DNA from: Candidatus Limimorpha equi
Lineage (GTDB): Bacteria > Bacteroidota > Bacteroidia > Bacteroidales > F082
Direction of reading: 5' to 3'
Length of the DNA: 16,587 nt
NCBI GenBank assembly: GCA_018065885.1
Contig: JAGHSL010000300.1
Location: 1-16,587, forward strand
In this document: piece after piece, positions 1 through 7,276 of the stretch
Layout of the letters: each line of letters opens with the position of its first letter
Numbering within the stretch: position 1 is the first letter of the stretch
Notes under the pieces: generated by a model
Told to the model about the DNA's origin: nothing
Database searches by the model: none
What the model saw: only the letters and a program-made list of their open reading frames with translations
Made by a program: the position numbers and the translations under genes

Positions 1-98
1 GTCTCTTCCACGATGGCCATGCGCTGCTTCAGCAGACGGTTGAAAAGCGTTGATTTCCCTACATTGGGTCTCCCCACAATTGCTACAATATTTGACAT
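1..98 (-). CDS. der: Ribosome biogenesis GTPase Der (EngA), N-terminal fragment
   Basis: Only the first 32 codons are in the window; the gene runs off the left edge. The protein opens with MSNIVAIVGRPNVGKST, whose GRPNVGKST (residues 9-17) is the G1/P-loop of the first GTPase domain. Der is a tandem-GTPase protein that works in 50S subunit assembly. The very short N-terminus before the P-loop, ending in NRLL, is typical of Der rather than Era, and a complete era gene lies upstream on the same strand. A TATTTTTG box ends about 26 bases upstream of the ATG, so der probably has its own promoter. The second GTPase and KH-like domains cannot be checked here. Confidence 0.93.
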   Translation of the reverse strand, partial: MSNIVAIVGRPNVGKSTLFNRLLKQRMAIVEE

Positions 99-123
99 TT
101 TCGTGTGTGTTTAAAATTCGCTG

Positions 124-131
124 CAAAAATA
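124..131 (-). promoter_or_regulatory. Promoter -7 box for der
   Basis: The minus strand reads TATTTTTG followed by CAGC, an exact match to the Bacteroidota -7 consensus TAnnTTTG. It ends 25 bases before the der ATG. I see no clear TTTG -33 box at the expected 19-21 base spacing. The same TTTGCAGC arrangement occurs at the divergent promoters near 2570-2600. Confidence 0.55.
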
Positions 132-167
132 ATAATTTTAGGTGAAAGGAGCATCGGATGGCTCGTT

Positions 168-302
168 TCAATTCTCCTCGTAATAATAGGAATAATCAAT
201 GCCTTTCATGAAAATTTCCCTGTCGTCAATCTTGTCGGTCAATGCACGAAGAAGCAGGTTTCGATTGATAACCAATTCATATTGCAGTTTGATTTTGAAC
301 AC
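168..302 (-). CDS. Possible 44-residue small protein downstream of the MBL-fold gene
   Basis: An open frame begins with GTG directly after an in-frame TAA, 12 bases past the stop of the metallo-beta-lactamase-fold gene, and ends in TGA. The predicted protein starts VFKIKLQYEL and ends in a Tyr/Glu-rich tail (IDYSYYYEEN). Its composition (mixed charged and hydrophobic residues, no long runs) looks like real protein rather than random translation. Start choice is uncertain: only GTG is available near the front, and no strong ribosome binding site is visible. It could be translated by coupling with the gene upstream, be the surviving tail of a larger gene, or be chance. I do not recognise a family. 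Confidence 0.35.
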   Translation of the reverse strand: MFKIKLQYELVINRNLLLRALTDKIDDREIFMKGIDYSYYYEEN

Positions 303-314
303 TTACTTATTTCA

Positions 315-1499
315 TCAAAAACGATAGACCTCAATTTGCATAGAGCTAGGGTCCTCAGAAACAACGATAGGCCAACATCCTTCTTTTTGGATGTTTATAA
401 GTGTGTCAACATTTGGGTGCTTATGCCTATTACGCGAACCCGCAGAAATGTAACCCACACAGGGATAATCATATAACTCGCAATTAAAATTGTTTCGAGA
501 GCCATGATGTGGAACTTGTATTCCAGATACAGTGTCCCATAAATAAGGGAATCCTGTCTTCTTATTTAATAATGTGTCTTTCAAAACCTGAAGATTTGTT
601 TTGTTTGGCTCAAAATCTCCAGTATAAAGGAAATTTGCAGGGAAATGATTGTGAAATGCAAAATCTTTACAATGATGGCAACATCTGCACTTATCACGCT
701 TTCTGCACATGTCGAATATATGAGGCTCATACTCATCCGTTCCCGAGAATAAAGTCATGGAATATGAATTGTGTCCACTAAAATAATTGGTATAAGCATC
801 AATGCATGTTTGTTTGTTTCTCTCAAAAATGCCTTTTATTTCAGTTAATGAAAAATCCGTTCCGTTATTAACTTCCTGTTTGAAAAAATCATAAAAACAA
901 ACATTGTTTTTCTTGGGAATATTGGGTTGAGAATTAATAGGTATATATAACCAACGGCAACGGCCATACATGAATACAGTTCCCGAGTTATAGCTTTCCT
1001 GTTTTAAACTATCAAAATCTGTTACTTCTGATTCACTATTATCATTATTCTCCGAATCTATTTTAATTTTAATGATTCGAGTTTCTTTGTTTTTCAAATT
1101 TTCATCATTGCCAAATCCATATAAGTCTAATATAAGATTATTTGTGCTATTCCAAGAACCTTTATTCAAATATGCATTATATAGCAATGATTCTAATATT
1201 ATTTCTTCGGTTAATTGCGGCAGGAATAAATGCTTTACATTTGTATTCTTTAATAACCAATCCAATCCATTTATATGGTCATTATGGAGATGGGAAACAA
1301 ATATGGCATCAATTTCCTTTTTAGGGTGTTTAGTAGAATCAGGATAATACTTTTCTAAATACGAATTAATATCGTAAGGTTTTCCTGTTTCGCTGCCGCA
1401 ATCATAAACGACGTTGAAAACTTCCTCGTCATTGTCTTTAAAGGTTTCGGTATAGAAACCGCCTTGTCCAATTGGGTGTATTACTCTTGTTAATTCCAT
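315..1499 (-). CDS. Metallo-beta-lactamase-fold hydrolase, ComEC/Rec2-like, with Cys/His-rich insert
   Basis: A 394-residue protein without signal peptide or membrane segments, so probably cytosolic. The metal-site motifs are in order: HLHNDH at 70-75 (HxHxDH), a GHNSYSMTL segment at 242-250 resembling the NxxS motif of ComEC-type domains, TGDFE at 293-297, PHHGS at 330-334, and HKHP at 359-362. This fits the soluble MBL domain of the ComEC/Rec2 group, which includes nucleic-acid and phosphodiester hydrolases; the substrate here is unknown. Residues 265-285 form an unusual insert (C265, C271, C273, C274, H275, H276, C277, H283, H285) that could bind another zinc. The gene is clearly more AT-rich than era and the efflux genes and lies between era and der, suggesting acquisition by transfer. 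I found no convincing -7 box upstream. A role in defence is possible but not shown. Confidence 0.8.
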   Translation of the reverse strand: MELTRVIHPIGQGGFYTETFKDNDEEVFNVVYDCGSETGKPYDINSYLEKYYPDSTKHPKKEIDAIFVSHLHNDHINGLDWLLKNTNVKHLFLPQLTEEIILESLLYNAYLNKGSWNSTNNLILDLYGFGNDENLKNKETRIIKIKIDSENNDNSESEVTDFDSLKQESYNSGTVFMYGRCRWLYIPINSQPNIPKKNNVCFYDFFKQEVNNGTDFSLTEIKGIFERNKQTCIDAYTNYFSGHNSYSMTLFSGTDEYEPHIFDMCRKRDKCRCCHHCKDFAFHNHFPANFLYTGDFEPNKTNLQVLKDTLLNKKTGFPYLWDTVSGIQVPHHGSRNNFNCELYDYPCVGYISAGSRNRHKHPNVDTLINIQKEGCWPIVVSEDPSSMQIEVYRF

Positions 1500-1529
1500 A
1501 TCTAATTGTTTGTTATTACTCTTGTTAAT
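1480..1529. repeat. 15-bp direct repeat across the MBL gene start
   Basis: ATTACTCTTGTTAAT occurs at 1480-1494 (inside the first codons of the gene at 315-1499) and again, perfectly, at 1515-1529 in its upstream region, a 35-base offset. The offset is not a multiple of three, so it is not a simple in-frame extension of the protein. It may be a small duplication or a pair of binding sites. Confidence 0.75.
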
Positions 1530-1659
1530 CTCTATCTCGTGATTGATATAATGTTTTTTTGATTCTTATTTTCCCATCATCAGCTGTATCAACAACTTCT
1601 TGAGATGTATGGATTTAATTTATTTCTTGTTCAATTATTCCTGCATCAAATTAGTTTCA
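1500..1659. other. AT-rich gap between era and the MBL-fold gene, with a coding-like remnant
   Basis: No complete gene is seen. On the minus strand a 29-codon frame without ATG (1525-1614, stop TAA at 1525-1527) reads like protein (EVVDTADDGKIRIKK in its middle). It could be the tail of a gene lost when this segment was inserted, or coincidence. No TAnnTTTG box or terminator is apparent on either strand. Confidence 0.35.
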
Positions 1660-2541
1660 TCATGCTTCATACCCGAACCGTTTCAGTTCCGCTTCGTTGT
1701 CGCGCCAGTCCTTGTCGACTTTCACCATCAGTTCGAGGAAAATCTTTTTGCCTGTAAATTCCTCAATGTCGGCTCTTGCCATGGAACCTAATTTCTTGAT
1801 GGCGCTGCCGCCTTTGCCTATGATGATGGCTTTTTGCGATTCGCGGGCTACGTAGATGCTGGCACGGATGACGATGCGCTTTTCGCTTTCCTCGTACGAA
1901 TCCACGTCAACCTGCACGCTGTAAGGCACTTCCTGCTGGTAGTTGAGCAAAATCTTTTCACGGATGATTTCTGTGATGAAGAAACGCATCGAGCGGTCGG
2001 TGAGTTCGTCTTTCGGGAAATAAGGCGGGCACACGGGCAGTTTGGTCAGAATCTGCTCGAACACGTTTCTCACATTGGCGTTGTGCTGTGCCGAGATGGG
2101 GAAGACCGTGGCGGCGGGCAGCTCCTGCTCCCAAAAAGCTACGGCTTTGGCCAGTTCTTCCTGATTTGAAAGGTCAATCTTATTGATGAGGACAAAAACG
2201 GGAATTTCGGTTTTTTTCAGTTTCTCAACGGTCTTTTCCTCAATCTTCTTGTCGGTGATGTCGACCACGAAAAGAATCAGGTCGGCGTCAATCATGGCCA
2301 CGTTGACGAACTGGTTCATCACCTCGTGCATTTTGTAGGCCGGATCCTTGATGATTCCGGGCGTATCGGAGAAAACAATCTGAAAATCGTCGCCGTTGAC
2401 GATACCCAAAATGCGGTGGCGTGTGGTCTGCGCTTTCGATGTGATGATGGAGATTTTCTCTCCAACTAACTGATTCATAAGGGTCGACTTGCCCACGTTG
2501 GGCCGTCCTATGATGTTGACATATCCTGCTTTGTGTTCCAT
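1660..2541 (-). CDS. era: GTPase Era
   Basis: A 293-residue GTPase that binds 16S rRNA during 30S subunit maturation. From the chosen start, G1 is GRPNVGKST at 12-20, the switch II region carries DTPG at 59-62, G4 is NKID at 120-123, and ISA at 149-151 is a G5-like segment. The C-terminal KH RNA-binding domain follows, with GKGG at 242-245 and the conserved ELMVKVDKDWRDN near 270-282. The length is normal for Era. The frame is open 11 codons further upstream, but MEHKAGYVNIIGRP matches the usual Era N-terminus, and those extra codons overlap the promoter region, so the start at 2541 is preferred. In many Bacteroidota era and der are neighbours; here the MBL-fold gene intervenes. Confidence 0.97.
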   Translation of the reverse strand: MEHKAGYVNIIGRPNVGKSTLMNQLVGEKISIITSKAQTTRHRILGIVNGDDFQIVFSDTPGIIKDPAYKMHEVMNQFVNVAMIDADLILFVVDITDKKIEEKTVEKLKKTEIPVFVLINKIDLSNQEELAKAVAFWEQELPAATVFPISAQHNANVRNVFEQILTKLPVCPPYFPKDELTDRSMRFFITEIIREKILLNYQQEVPYSVQVDVDSYEESEKRIVIRASIYVARESQKAIIIGKGGSAIKKLGSMARADIEEFTGKKIFLELMVKVDKDWRDNEAELKRFGYEA

Positions 2542-2562
2542 AATGAAAATTTTTCGACTTTT

Positions 2563-2596
2563 TTTGCGCTGCAAAGAAACAAAATATTTATCTTTG
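2563..2596 (+). promoter_or_regulatory. Promoter of the initiator tRNA gene
   Basis: TTTG at 2563-2566 and TATCTTTG at 2589-2596 fit the Bacteroidota -33/-7 pattern, with a 22-base spacer (slightly longer than the usual 19-21). The -7 box ends 50 bases before the tRNA. Confidence 0.6.
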
Positions 2597-2600
2597 CAGC
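2568..2600. promoter_or_regulatory. Palindromic divergent promoter region between era and tRNA-Met
   Basis: GCTGCAAAGA (2568-2577) and TCTTTGCAGC (2591-2600) are a perfect 10-bp inverted repeat with a 13-base centre. Each arm contains one -7-like element: TATCTTTG on the plus strand toward the tRNA, and TTTCTTTG on the minus strand toward era (one mismatch to TAnnTTTG). The symmetry may simply reflect two back-to-back promoters, or may be a regulator site. Confidence 0.5.
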
Positions 2601-2646
2601 CGAATTCAGACGAAAAGAATGTTTTTCCGATGGATTTTTCCCATGA

Positions 2647-2718
2647 TGCGGGGTAGAGCAGAGGCAGCTCGTCGGGCTCATAACCCGGAGGTCGGAGGTT
2701 CGAATCCTCCCCCCGCTA
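2647..2718 (+). tRNA. Initiator tRNA-Met (fMet), anticodon CAT
   Basis: The cloverleaf is complete: acceptor GCGGGG (2648-2653) pairs with CCCCGC (2711-2716), D-stem GAGC/GCTC, anticodon stem TCGGG/CCCGG with CAT at 2679-2681, and T-stem GGAGG/CCTCC around TTCGAAT. Two marks identify an initiator rather than an elongator: three consecutive G-C pairs next to the anticodon loop (GGG-CTCATAA-CCC), and an unpaired acceptor end, here T1 opposite T72. The 3' CCA is not encoded. It has its own promoter upstream and terminator downstream. Confidence 0.95.
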
Positions 2719-2727
2719 CACACGAAG

Positions 2728-2763
2728 CAAGGCTGAGGTTTCGGCCTTGTTTTTTGTTTTTCG
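2728..2763 (+). terminator. Rho-independent terminator of tRNA-Met
   Basis: A 9-bp stem, CAAGGCTGA (2728-2736) with TCGGCCTTG (2741-2749), one G-T wobble and a 4-base loop, is followed directly by a T-rich tract from 2750. Confidence 0.85.
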
Positions 2764-2784
2764 CCCATCTTTCGGTGACACCAA

Positions 2785-2821
2785 TAAAAAAAGAGAACTG
2801 CCGTAGCAATTCTCTTTTATT
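2785..2821 (-). terminator. Terminator of the RND efflux operon
   Basis: AAAAGAGAA (2789-2797) pairs with TTCTCTTTT (2810-2818) around a 12-base loop. Read on the minus strand, the stem lies about 24 bases past the stop of the last efflux gene and runs into a T7 tract. It is nearly symmetric and may also stop plus-strand transcripts from the tRNA. Confidence 0.75.
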
Positions 2822-2841
2822 GTAAAATGTGTATATCTTAA

Positions 2842-4161
2842 TCAATCTCCGCCGCCCATGGCCAGATACAGCGAAATCGTGGCACAAATTGCCTCGTAGT
2901 CGTTGGCTACTTTGGCGAGGCTCGATTCGAGCAGTGCCTGTTGCGCGAAAAGCACTTCCAAATAGGAACCGCTGCCGCGTTTCATCAGTTCGTTGGTGGC
3001 GAAATAGGCATCCTGATAATGCTTTTCCTGCTCGGCATAGAGCGTAGAAGCGTTCTTGGCCGTGTTAAGGCCGCTCAGGGCATTGCTGATGTCGGTGGCG
3101 GCTACCAACAAGGTCTTTTCAAACTCTATTCGGGCTTGTTCCTGCTGCGATTCGGCAATTTTAAGGTTGGCATAAAGTTGTCCTCTCTGGAACAAAGGCT
3201 GGAACAGCGAACCTGCCACCAACCAGACAAAATCGGTTGGGTCGAAATGGATTCCAGCGTTGCAGCTGATGCCTATGTTAGGCCAAAATTCGGCCACGGC
3301 GCCTCTTTCAGCATAAAAGGCGGCTTCCAAATCGTGCTGGGCAGCCCGTACATCAGGACGCGAAAGCAGATTGATGGAAGCAATCTCCACGTTGCCGATT
3401 TCAGGGAAAGTGGCGTTCATGGAGCCGCATTGAATGTCGCTGAGGTTTTCATTGAGGAGAACCGACAATGAATTGCGCACTTCGTTAAACTGACGCTGGA
3501 GTTCGCCTTGCTGCACCTTGACGGCGCACAATTCGGCGGCAAACTGACTGACGGCGGCAGAATTTGATAAACCTGCATCCATCAGGGCTTGTTGCGTTTC
3601 CAAAGCCTTCTCGCGGATTCTGATGGTGGTGTCGGCAATCTTTATCTGGTTGTCAATCATGGCAAGCGAATAGTAGGCCTTGGCTACAGATGCAATCAGT
3701 TCGGCTTTCGTGGCTTGTTCCAAATCCTTGTACTCTTCGGTGAGTGCGTTGGCTTTGCGCTTGGCGGTGGTGTTGCGCCCGAAAATGTCGAGCTGCCAGT
3801 CCAAGGCAACGGGTAGGTCATACTGAAAATCTGTTGATGAATTAATTCCCACATAACCGGCATTTGGATTAAGTCCCACGGAAGGCAAGTAACCTAATTT
3901 GGCGGCTTTCAGGCTGGCTTCCATTTGCTGCACGGCAAGGTGTGATTTCTGCAAGTCGGCATTGTTTTGAAGTGCCTTTTCAATCAAGCCTTGCAACTGG
4001 GCATCGGTAAACACTTCGCGCCATTGCAGTTCTCCGAACTGGTTGCCCGATTCGGCTTTGGCTTCGGCCCGCGTATCGTTGATGGGTTCGTATTTCTTGT
4101 AAATGCTGCAGCTGGAAACCCAAAAGGCTACAGCAACGATGAGTATGATGTTTTTTCTCAT
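2842..4161 (-). CDS. Outer-membrane efflux lipoprotein, TolC/NodT (OprM-like) family
   Basis: A 439-residue channel subunit forming the outer-membrane exit of the tripartite pump. The N-terminus MRKNIILIVAVAFWVSSC is a lipoprotein signal with the acylated Cys at residue 18. Two related halves of long alpha-helices and beta segments follow, as in outer-membrane efflux proteins (for example LIEKALQNNADLQKSHLAVQ near the front, and LSRPDVRAAQHDLEAAFYA in the second half). The frame is open upstream to 4380, but that extension lies wholly inside the pump gene in another frame and is Arg/His-rich nonsense. The ATG at 4161 overlaps the pump stop as ATGA, which supports coupled translation. The protein ends MGGGD; an operon terminator follows. 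Confidence 0.93.
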   Translation of the reverse strand: MRKNIILIVAVAFWVSSCSIYKKYEPINDTRAEAKAESGNQFGELQWREVFTDAQLQGLIEKALQNNADLQKSHLAVQQMEASLKAAKLGYLPSVGLNPNAGYVGINSSTDFQYDLPVALDWQLDIFGRNTTAKRKANALTEEYKDLEQATKAELIASVAKAYYSLAMIDNQIKIADTTIRIREKALETQQALMDAGLSNSAAVSQFAAELCAVKVQQGELQRQFNEVRNSLSVLLNENLSDIQCGSMNATFPEIGNVEIASINLLSRPDVRAAQHDLEAAFYAERGAVAEFWPNIGISCNAGIHFDPTDFVWLVAGSLFQPLFQRGQLYANLKIAESQQEQARIEFEKTLLVAATDISNALSGLNTAKNASTLYAEQEKHYQDAYFATNELMKRGSGSYLEVLFAQQALLESSLAKVANDYEAICATISLYLAMGGGD

Positions 4162-7100
4162 TTTTCTCTGGTGAATTTTTCGTGCATTTTCTGGAAAATA
4201 ATGAAGAAGGCCGGGGTGACGAAAAGCAGGGCGATAGTGCCTACAATCATGCCGCCCGTAACGCCGATGGCTAATGAACGGTTGCCCATGGCACCTGCGC
4301 CGCCTTCGATGATAAGCGGTATCATGCCGACGACCATAGTCAGGACGGTCATCATGATAGGACGGAAACGGTCGTCGCAAGCCTGACGTGCTGCTTCAAC
4401 AATGTCCATTCCTTGCTTACGGCGTTCGGTGGCGAACTCGGTAATCAGGATGGCGGTCTTGGCCAGCAAGCCTATCAGCATGATGACACCGGTCTGGAGG
4501 TAGATGTTGTTTTCGAATCCCGTGATTTTGGTGAAGAAGAAAGCACCCATCAGGCCGAATGGTACCGACATGAGCACTGCCAACGGCACGAACCACGATT
4601 CGTAAAGGCTGGCGAGGATGAGGTAAATCAGCAATACGCAAATCAAATAAATGAGGATAGTTGCGTTACTGCCTGCGGTCTTGGCTTCTTCACGCGAAAT
4701 GCCGGCATATTCGTAGCCGTAGCCGGGAGGAAGCACTTCCTCGGCGACTTCGGCAATGACTTTCTGAACCTGACCTGTCGAATAGCCTGCCGCACCTTGA
4801 ATGTTGCAGTTGATGGAATTGAACAGGTTGAATCGCGTCTGGCTTGAAGAACCGAGGGCTGGTGTCAAGGTCACGAATTGTGCGATTGGAGCCATCTTTT
4901 CGCCTGTGCGGATGAAAATGTTGTTGAGCGAAGCAGGGTCGAGGGTGTATTCCGGTGAGGCTTTAGCCATAATGTTGTACACCTTGCCGTATTTGTTGTA
5001 TTTGCCGCAGAAAGCACCGCCGCAATAGGCACCAAGCGTGTTGATGACATCTTGTGGCGAAACGCCCGATTTCATACATTGTGCCGCATTGACTTCAACA
5101 TTGTACTTTGGGAAATTCTCGTTGTATGAGGTCATGGCCACATCAACTTCAGGCCTCGACTGCAAGACTTCGAGGAAACGTGCCGTATGAGCTGCAAAGA
5201 CTGATTTGTCGCCGCCTTGACGGTCCTGAAGGACAAGTTCCATCATGTTGCCGTTACCGTAGCCTGGAATCTGAGGCATCTGGAATGGCACTACTGTGGC
5301 TTCTTTCACTCTCGTGCTGGCAAGGTAATACTTGTAGGAAATCATTTCAATGTGATGCTCTATGCCTTTACGTTCGTCCCAGTTTTTCAGTCGGATAACG
5401 AATGAACCGTAGTTGCTGCCTGCACTTGAAAGCATACCGTAACCCGAAATGGATGCGAAATGCTCCACTTCAGGAATTTCCATGATGTCTTTCTTGAGGT
5501 CTTCCATGATTTTCTGGGTTTGCTCAAGGGTGTTGCCAGGAGCGGTGGAAATGTCGACGAGGATGACGCCTTGGTCTTCCTGTGGAACAAGTCCCGTTGG
5601 GGTGGTCTTCATGGTCCAAATCATCAGCACCACGGCGGCAATGAGTGCAATAACCGAAACCGCAGGCTTCTTGACAAAGAACTGCACGGCTTTCATGTAT
5701 TTCGATTTCAAGGCTGTATAAGAAACGTCGTAAGCCTGTTTGACGTAGTAACTGATGTTTTTCTTGGTTTCTCCTGTTTTCGGACGCATCAAGATGCCGC
5801 ACAAGGCCGGGCAAAGGGTCAGGGCGGAAATGCAGGAAAGACCGACTGATGAAGCAATGGTGATGCCGAATTGGGTGAAGAATTTTCCGGATGTGCCGGG
5901 CATGAATGTCGTCGGGATGAACACGGCCATAAACACGAGTGTGCAGCTGATGACAGGCACCATCACTTCGTGCATGGCTTCGTTGGTGGCGGTGTGTGCC
6001 GAGGTGGCGCCGCCTTCCAGTTTTGCCATCACTGCCTCAACGACAACGATGGCATCGTCGACAACGGTACCGATTGACAATACCAAAGCGAACAAGGTCA
6101 GGATGTTCAATGAGAAACCTGCCAATTTCACCACGGCAAATGTGCCGAGCAATGATACGATAATCGAAATGGAAGGAATCAGGGTCGACTTGAAATCCTG
6201 AAGGAAGAAGAACACCACGATGATAACCAGCAAAATGGCAATGATGAGGGTCTCGACCACGTTGTGAATGGCAGCGAAAAGAAAGTCGTCGGCAGTCTGA
6301 AGAATGCAGAATTCGAGTCCGGCAGGCATTTCTTTTTCGAGTTCTTCATACACTTTCGAAATCTCGGCGTTGACCAGTGTGGCATTGGCGCCGGCAGCCT
6401 GGTTGACGATGAACACGACACCTGGCTTTCCATCGACATCTGATGAGAACGAATACGACAAGGCACCCAGTTCAACATCGGCAATGTCTCTTAATCTCAG
6501 TATCTTGCCGTTTTCTTCCGATTTGATGACAATGTCCTTGAACTCTTCAATATCCTTCAAACGGCCACCATATTCCATGGTGTACTCGTACATGTTCGAT
6601 GATTTCTGTCCCAAAGTACCGGCAGGTGCTACAAAGTTCTGGGTCGAAATAATGCCGACTACTTCGTCAGGCATCAGTCCGTAGTGAGCCATCTGGTCGG
6701 GATGGAACCAAATGCGCAGCGAATAAAGGTTGCCAAGGTTGGTGACGCCACCAATGCCATTGATACGCATCAGTTTCGGAATCACGTTGATGTCCAAGTA
6801 GTTGGTGATGAAATCGACATCGAAACGGCTGTCACGGCTGACCAAAGAAGTAATCTGAAGCATACTTTTCTGCCTCTTTGTAACCTTGATGCCACTCTGA
6901 AGAACTTCCTGAGGCATGACGTTTTGCACTTTTGCCACGCGGTTCTGCACATTGACGGCAGCCATGTCGGGATTGACACCCTGTTCGAAGAATACTTCGA
7001 TGGAAGCATTACCCGTTGAGGATGCGGTTGATGTGATGTACGACATGCCTTCCACGCCGTTGATGGCTTCTTCGATAGGCATGATGACGGAATTCATGAC

Positions 7101-7274
7101 CGAATTGGCATCGGCTCCCGTGTAGTTGGCCTCAATGTTGATGGTCGTCGGGGCGATGTCGGGATATTGTTCAATAGGTAAGGTCTTCAGCGAAATGAAG
7201 CCGATGAGCAATATCAGAATGGCGATGGACACGGCCATCACCTTCTTGTTTAGGAAAAAATACTCTTTCTTCAT
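4158..7274 (-). CDS. RND (HAE1) multidrug efflux pump, AcrB/MexB-like inner-membrane subunit
   Basis: A 1038-residue proton-driven transporter, full length for the family. The first membrane helix is at about 12-29, followed by the LPIEQYPDIAPTTI signature and a large periplasmic porter/docking domain. A membrane block starts near 335 and contains the proton-relay pair D406-D407 (GTVVDDAIVVVEAV). A second periplasmic loop follows, then the last helices with K939 (LLAKTAILITEF), matching AcrB Lys940. All three relay residues are present, so the pump looks functional. HAE1 pumps usually expel hydrophobic drugs, bile salts or detergents; the real substrate is unknown. The adaptor gene ends two bases upstream, and the channel gene starts in an ATGA overlap, so all three are one operon. 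Confidence 0.97.
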   Translation of the reverse strand: MKKEYFFLNKKVMAVSIAILILLIGFISLKTLPIEQYPDIAPTTINIEANYTGADANSVMNSVIMPIEEAINGVEGMSYITSTASSTGNASIEVFFEQGVNPDMAAVNVQNRVAKVQNVMPQEVLQSGIKVTKRQKSMLQITSLVSRDSRFDVDFITNYLDINVIPKLMRINGIGGVTNLGNLYSLRIWFHPDQMAHYGLMPDEVVGIISTQNFVAPAGTLGQKSSNMYEYTMEYGGRLKDIEEFKDIVIKSEENGKILRLRDIADVELGALSYSFSSDVDGKPGVVFIVNQAAGANATLVNAEISKVYEELEKEMPAGLEFCILQTADDFLFAAIHNVVETLIIAILLVIIVVFFFLQDFKSTLIPSISIIVSLLGTFAVVKLAGFSLNILTLFALVLSIGTVVDDAIVVVEAVMAKLEGGATSAHTATNEAMHEVMVPVISCTLVFMAVFIPTTFMPGTSGKFFTQFGITIASSVGLSCISALTLCPALCGILMRPKTGETKKNISYYVKQAYDVSYTALKSKYMKAVQFFVKKPAVSVIALIAAVVLMIWTMKTTPTGLVPQEDQGVILVDISTAPGNTLEQTQKIMEDLKKDIMEIPEVEHFASISGYGMLSSAGSNYGSFVIRLKNWDERKGIEHHIEMISYKYYLASTRVKEATVVPFQMPQIPGYGNGNMMELVLQDRQGGDKSVFAAHTARFLEVLQSRPEVDVAMTSYNENFPKYNVEVNAAQCMKSGVSPQDVINTLGAYCGGAFCGKYNKYGKVYNIMAKASPEYTLDPASLNNIFIRTGEKMAPIAQFVTLTPALGSSSQTRFNLFNSINCNIQGAAGYSTGQVQKVIAEVAEEVLPPGYGYEYAGISREEAKTAGSNATILIYLICVLLIYLILASLYESWFVPLAVLMSVPFGLMGAFFFTKITGFENNIYLQTGVIMLIGLLAKTAILITEFATERRKQGMDIVEAARQACDDRFRPIMMTVLTMVVGMIPLIIEGGAGAMGNRSLAIGVTGGMIVGTIALLFVTPAFFIIFQKMHEKFTREK

Positions 7275-7276
7275 CT

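Noticed and set aside
105..476. Plus-strand 123-codon frame (and others at 509-781 and 1072-1347)
   Set aside because: They are antisense to the MBL-fold gene, which has a complete set of catalytic motifs, and show no family features of their own.
2678..2887. Minus-strand frame ending in GGGFEPPTSGL
   Set aside because: This is the antisense of the initiator tRNA gene, a well-known false gene; the related minus frame at 2508-2768 is also an artefact.
4162..4380. N-terminal extension of the outer-membrane channel protein
   Set aside because: It lies inside the pump gene in another frame and is Arg/His-rich; the lipoprotein signal begins at 4161.
3589..6684. Many open frames antisense to the efflux genes
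   Set aside because: They are shadows of a high-GC third-position coding strand; the minus-strand products are full-length with intact motifs.
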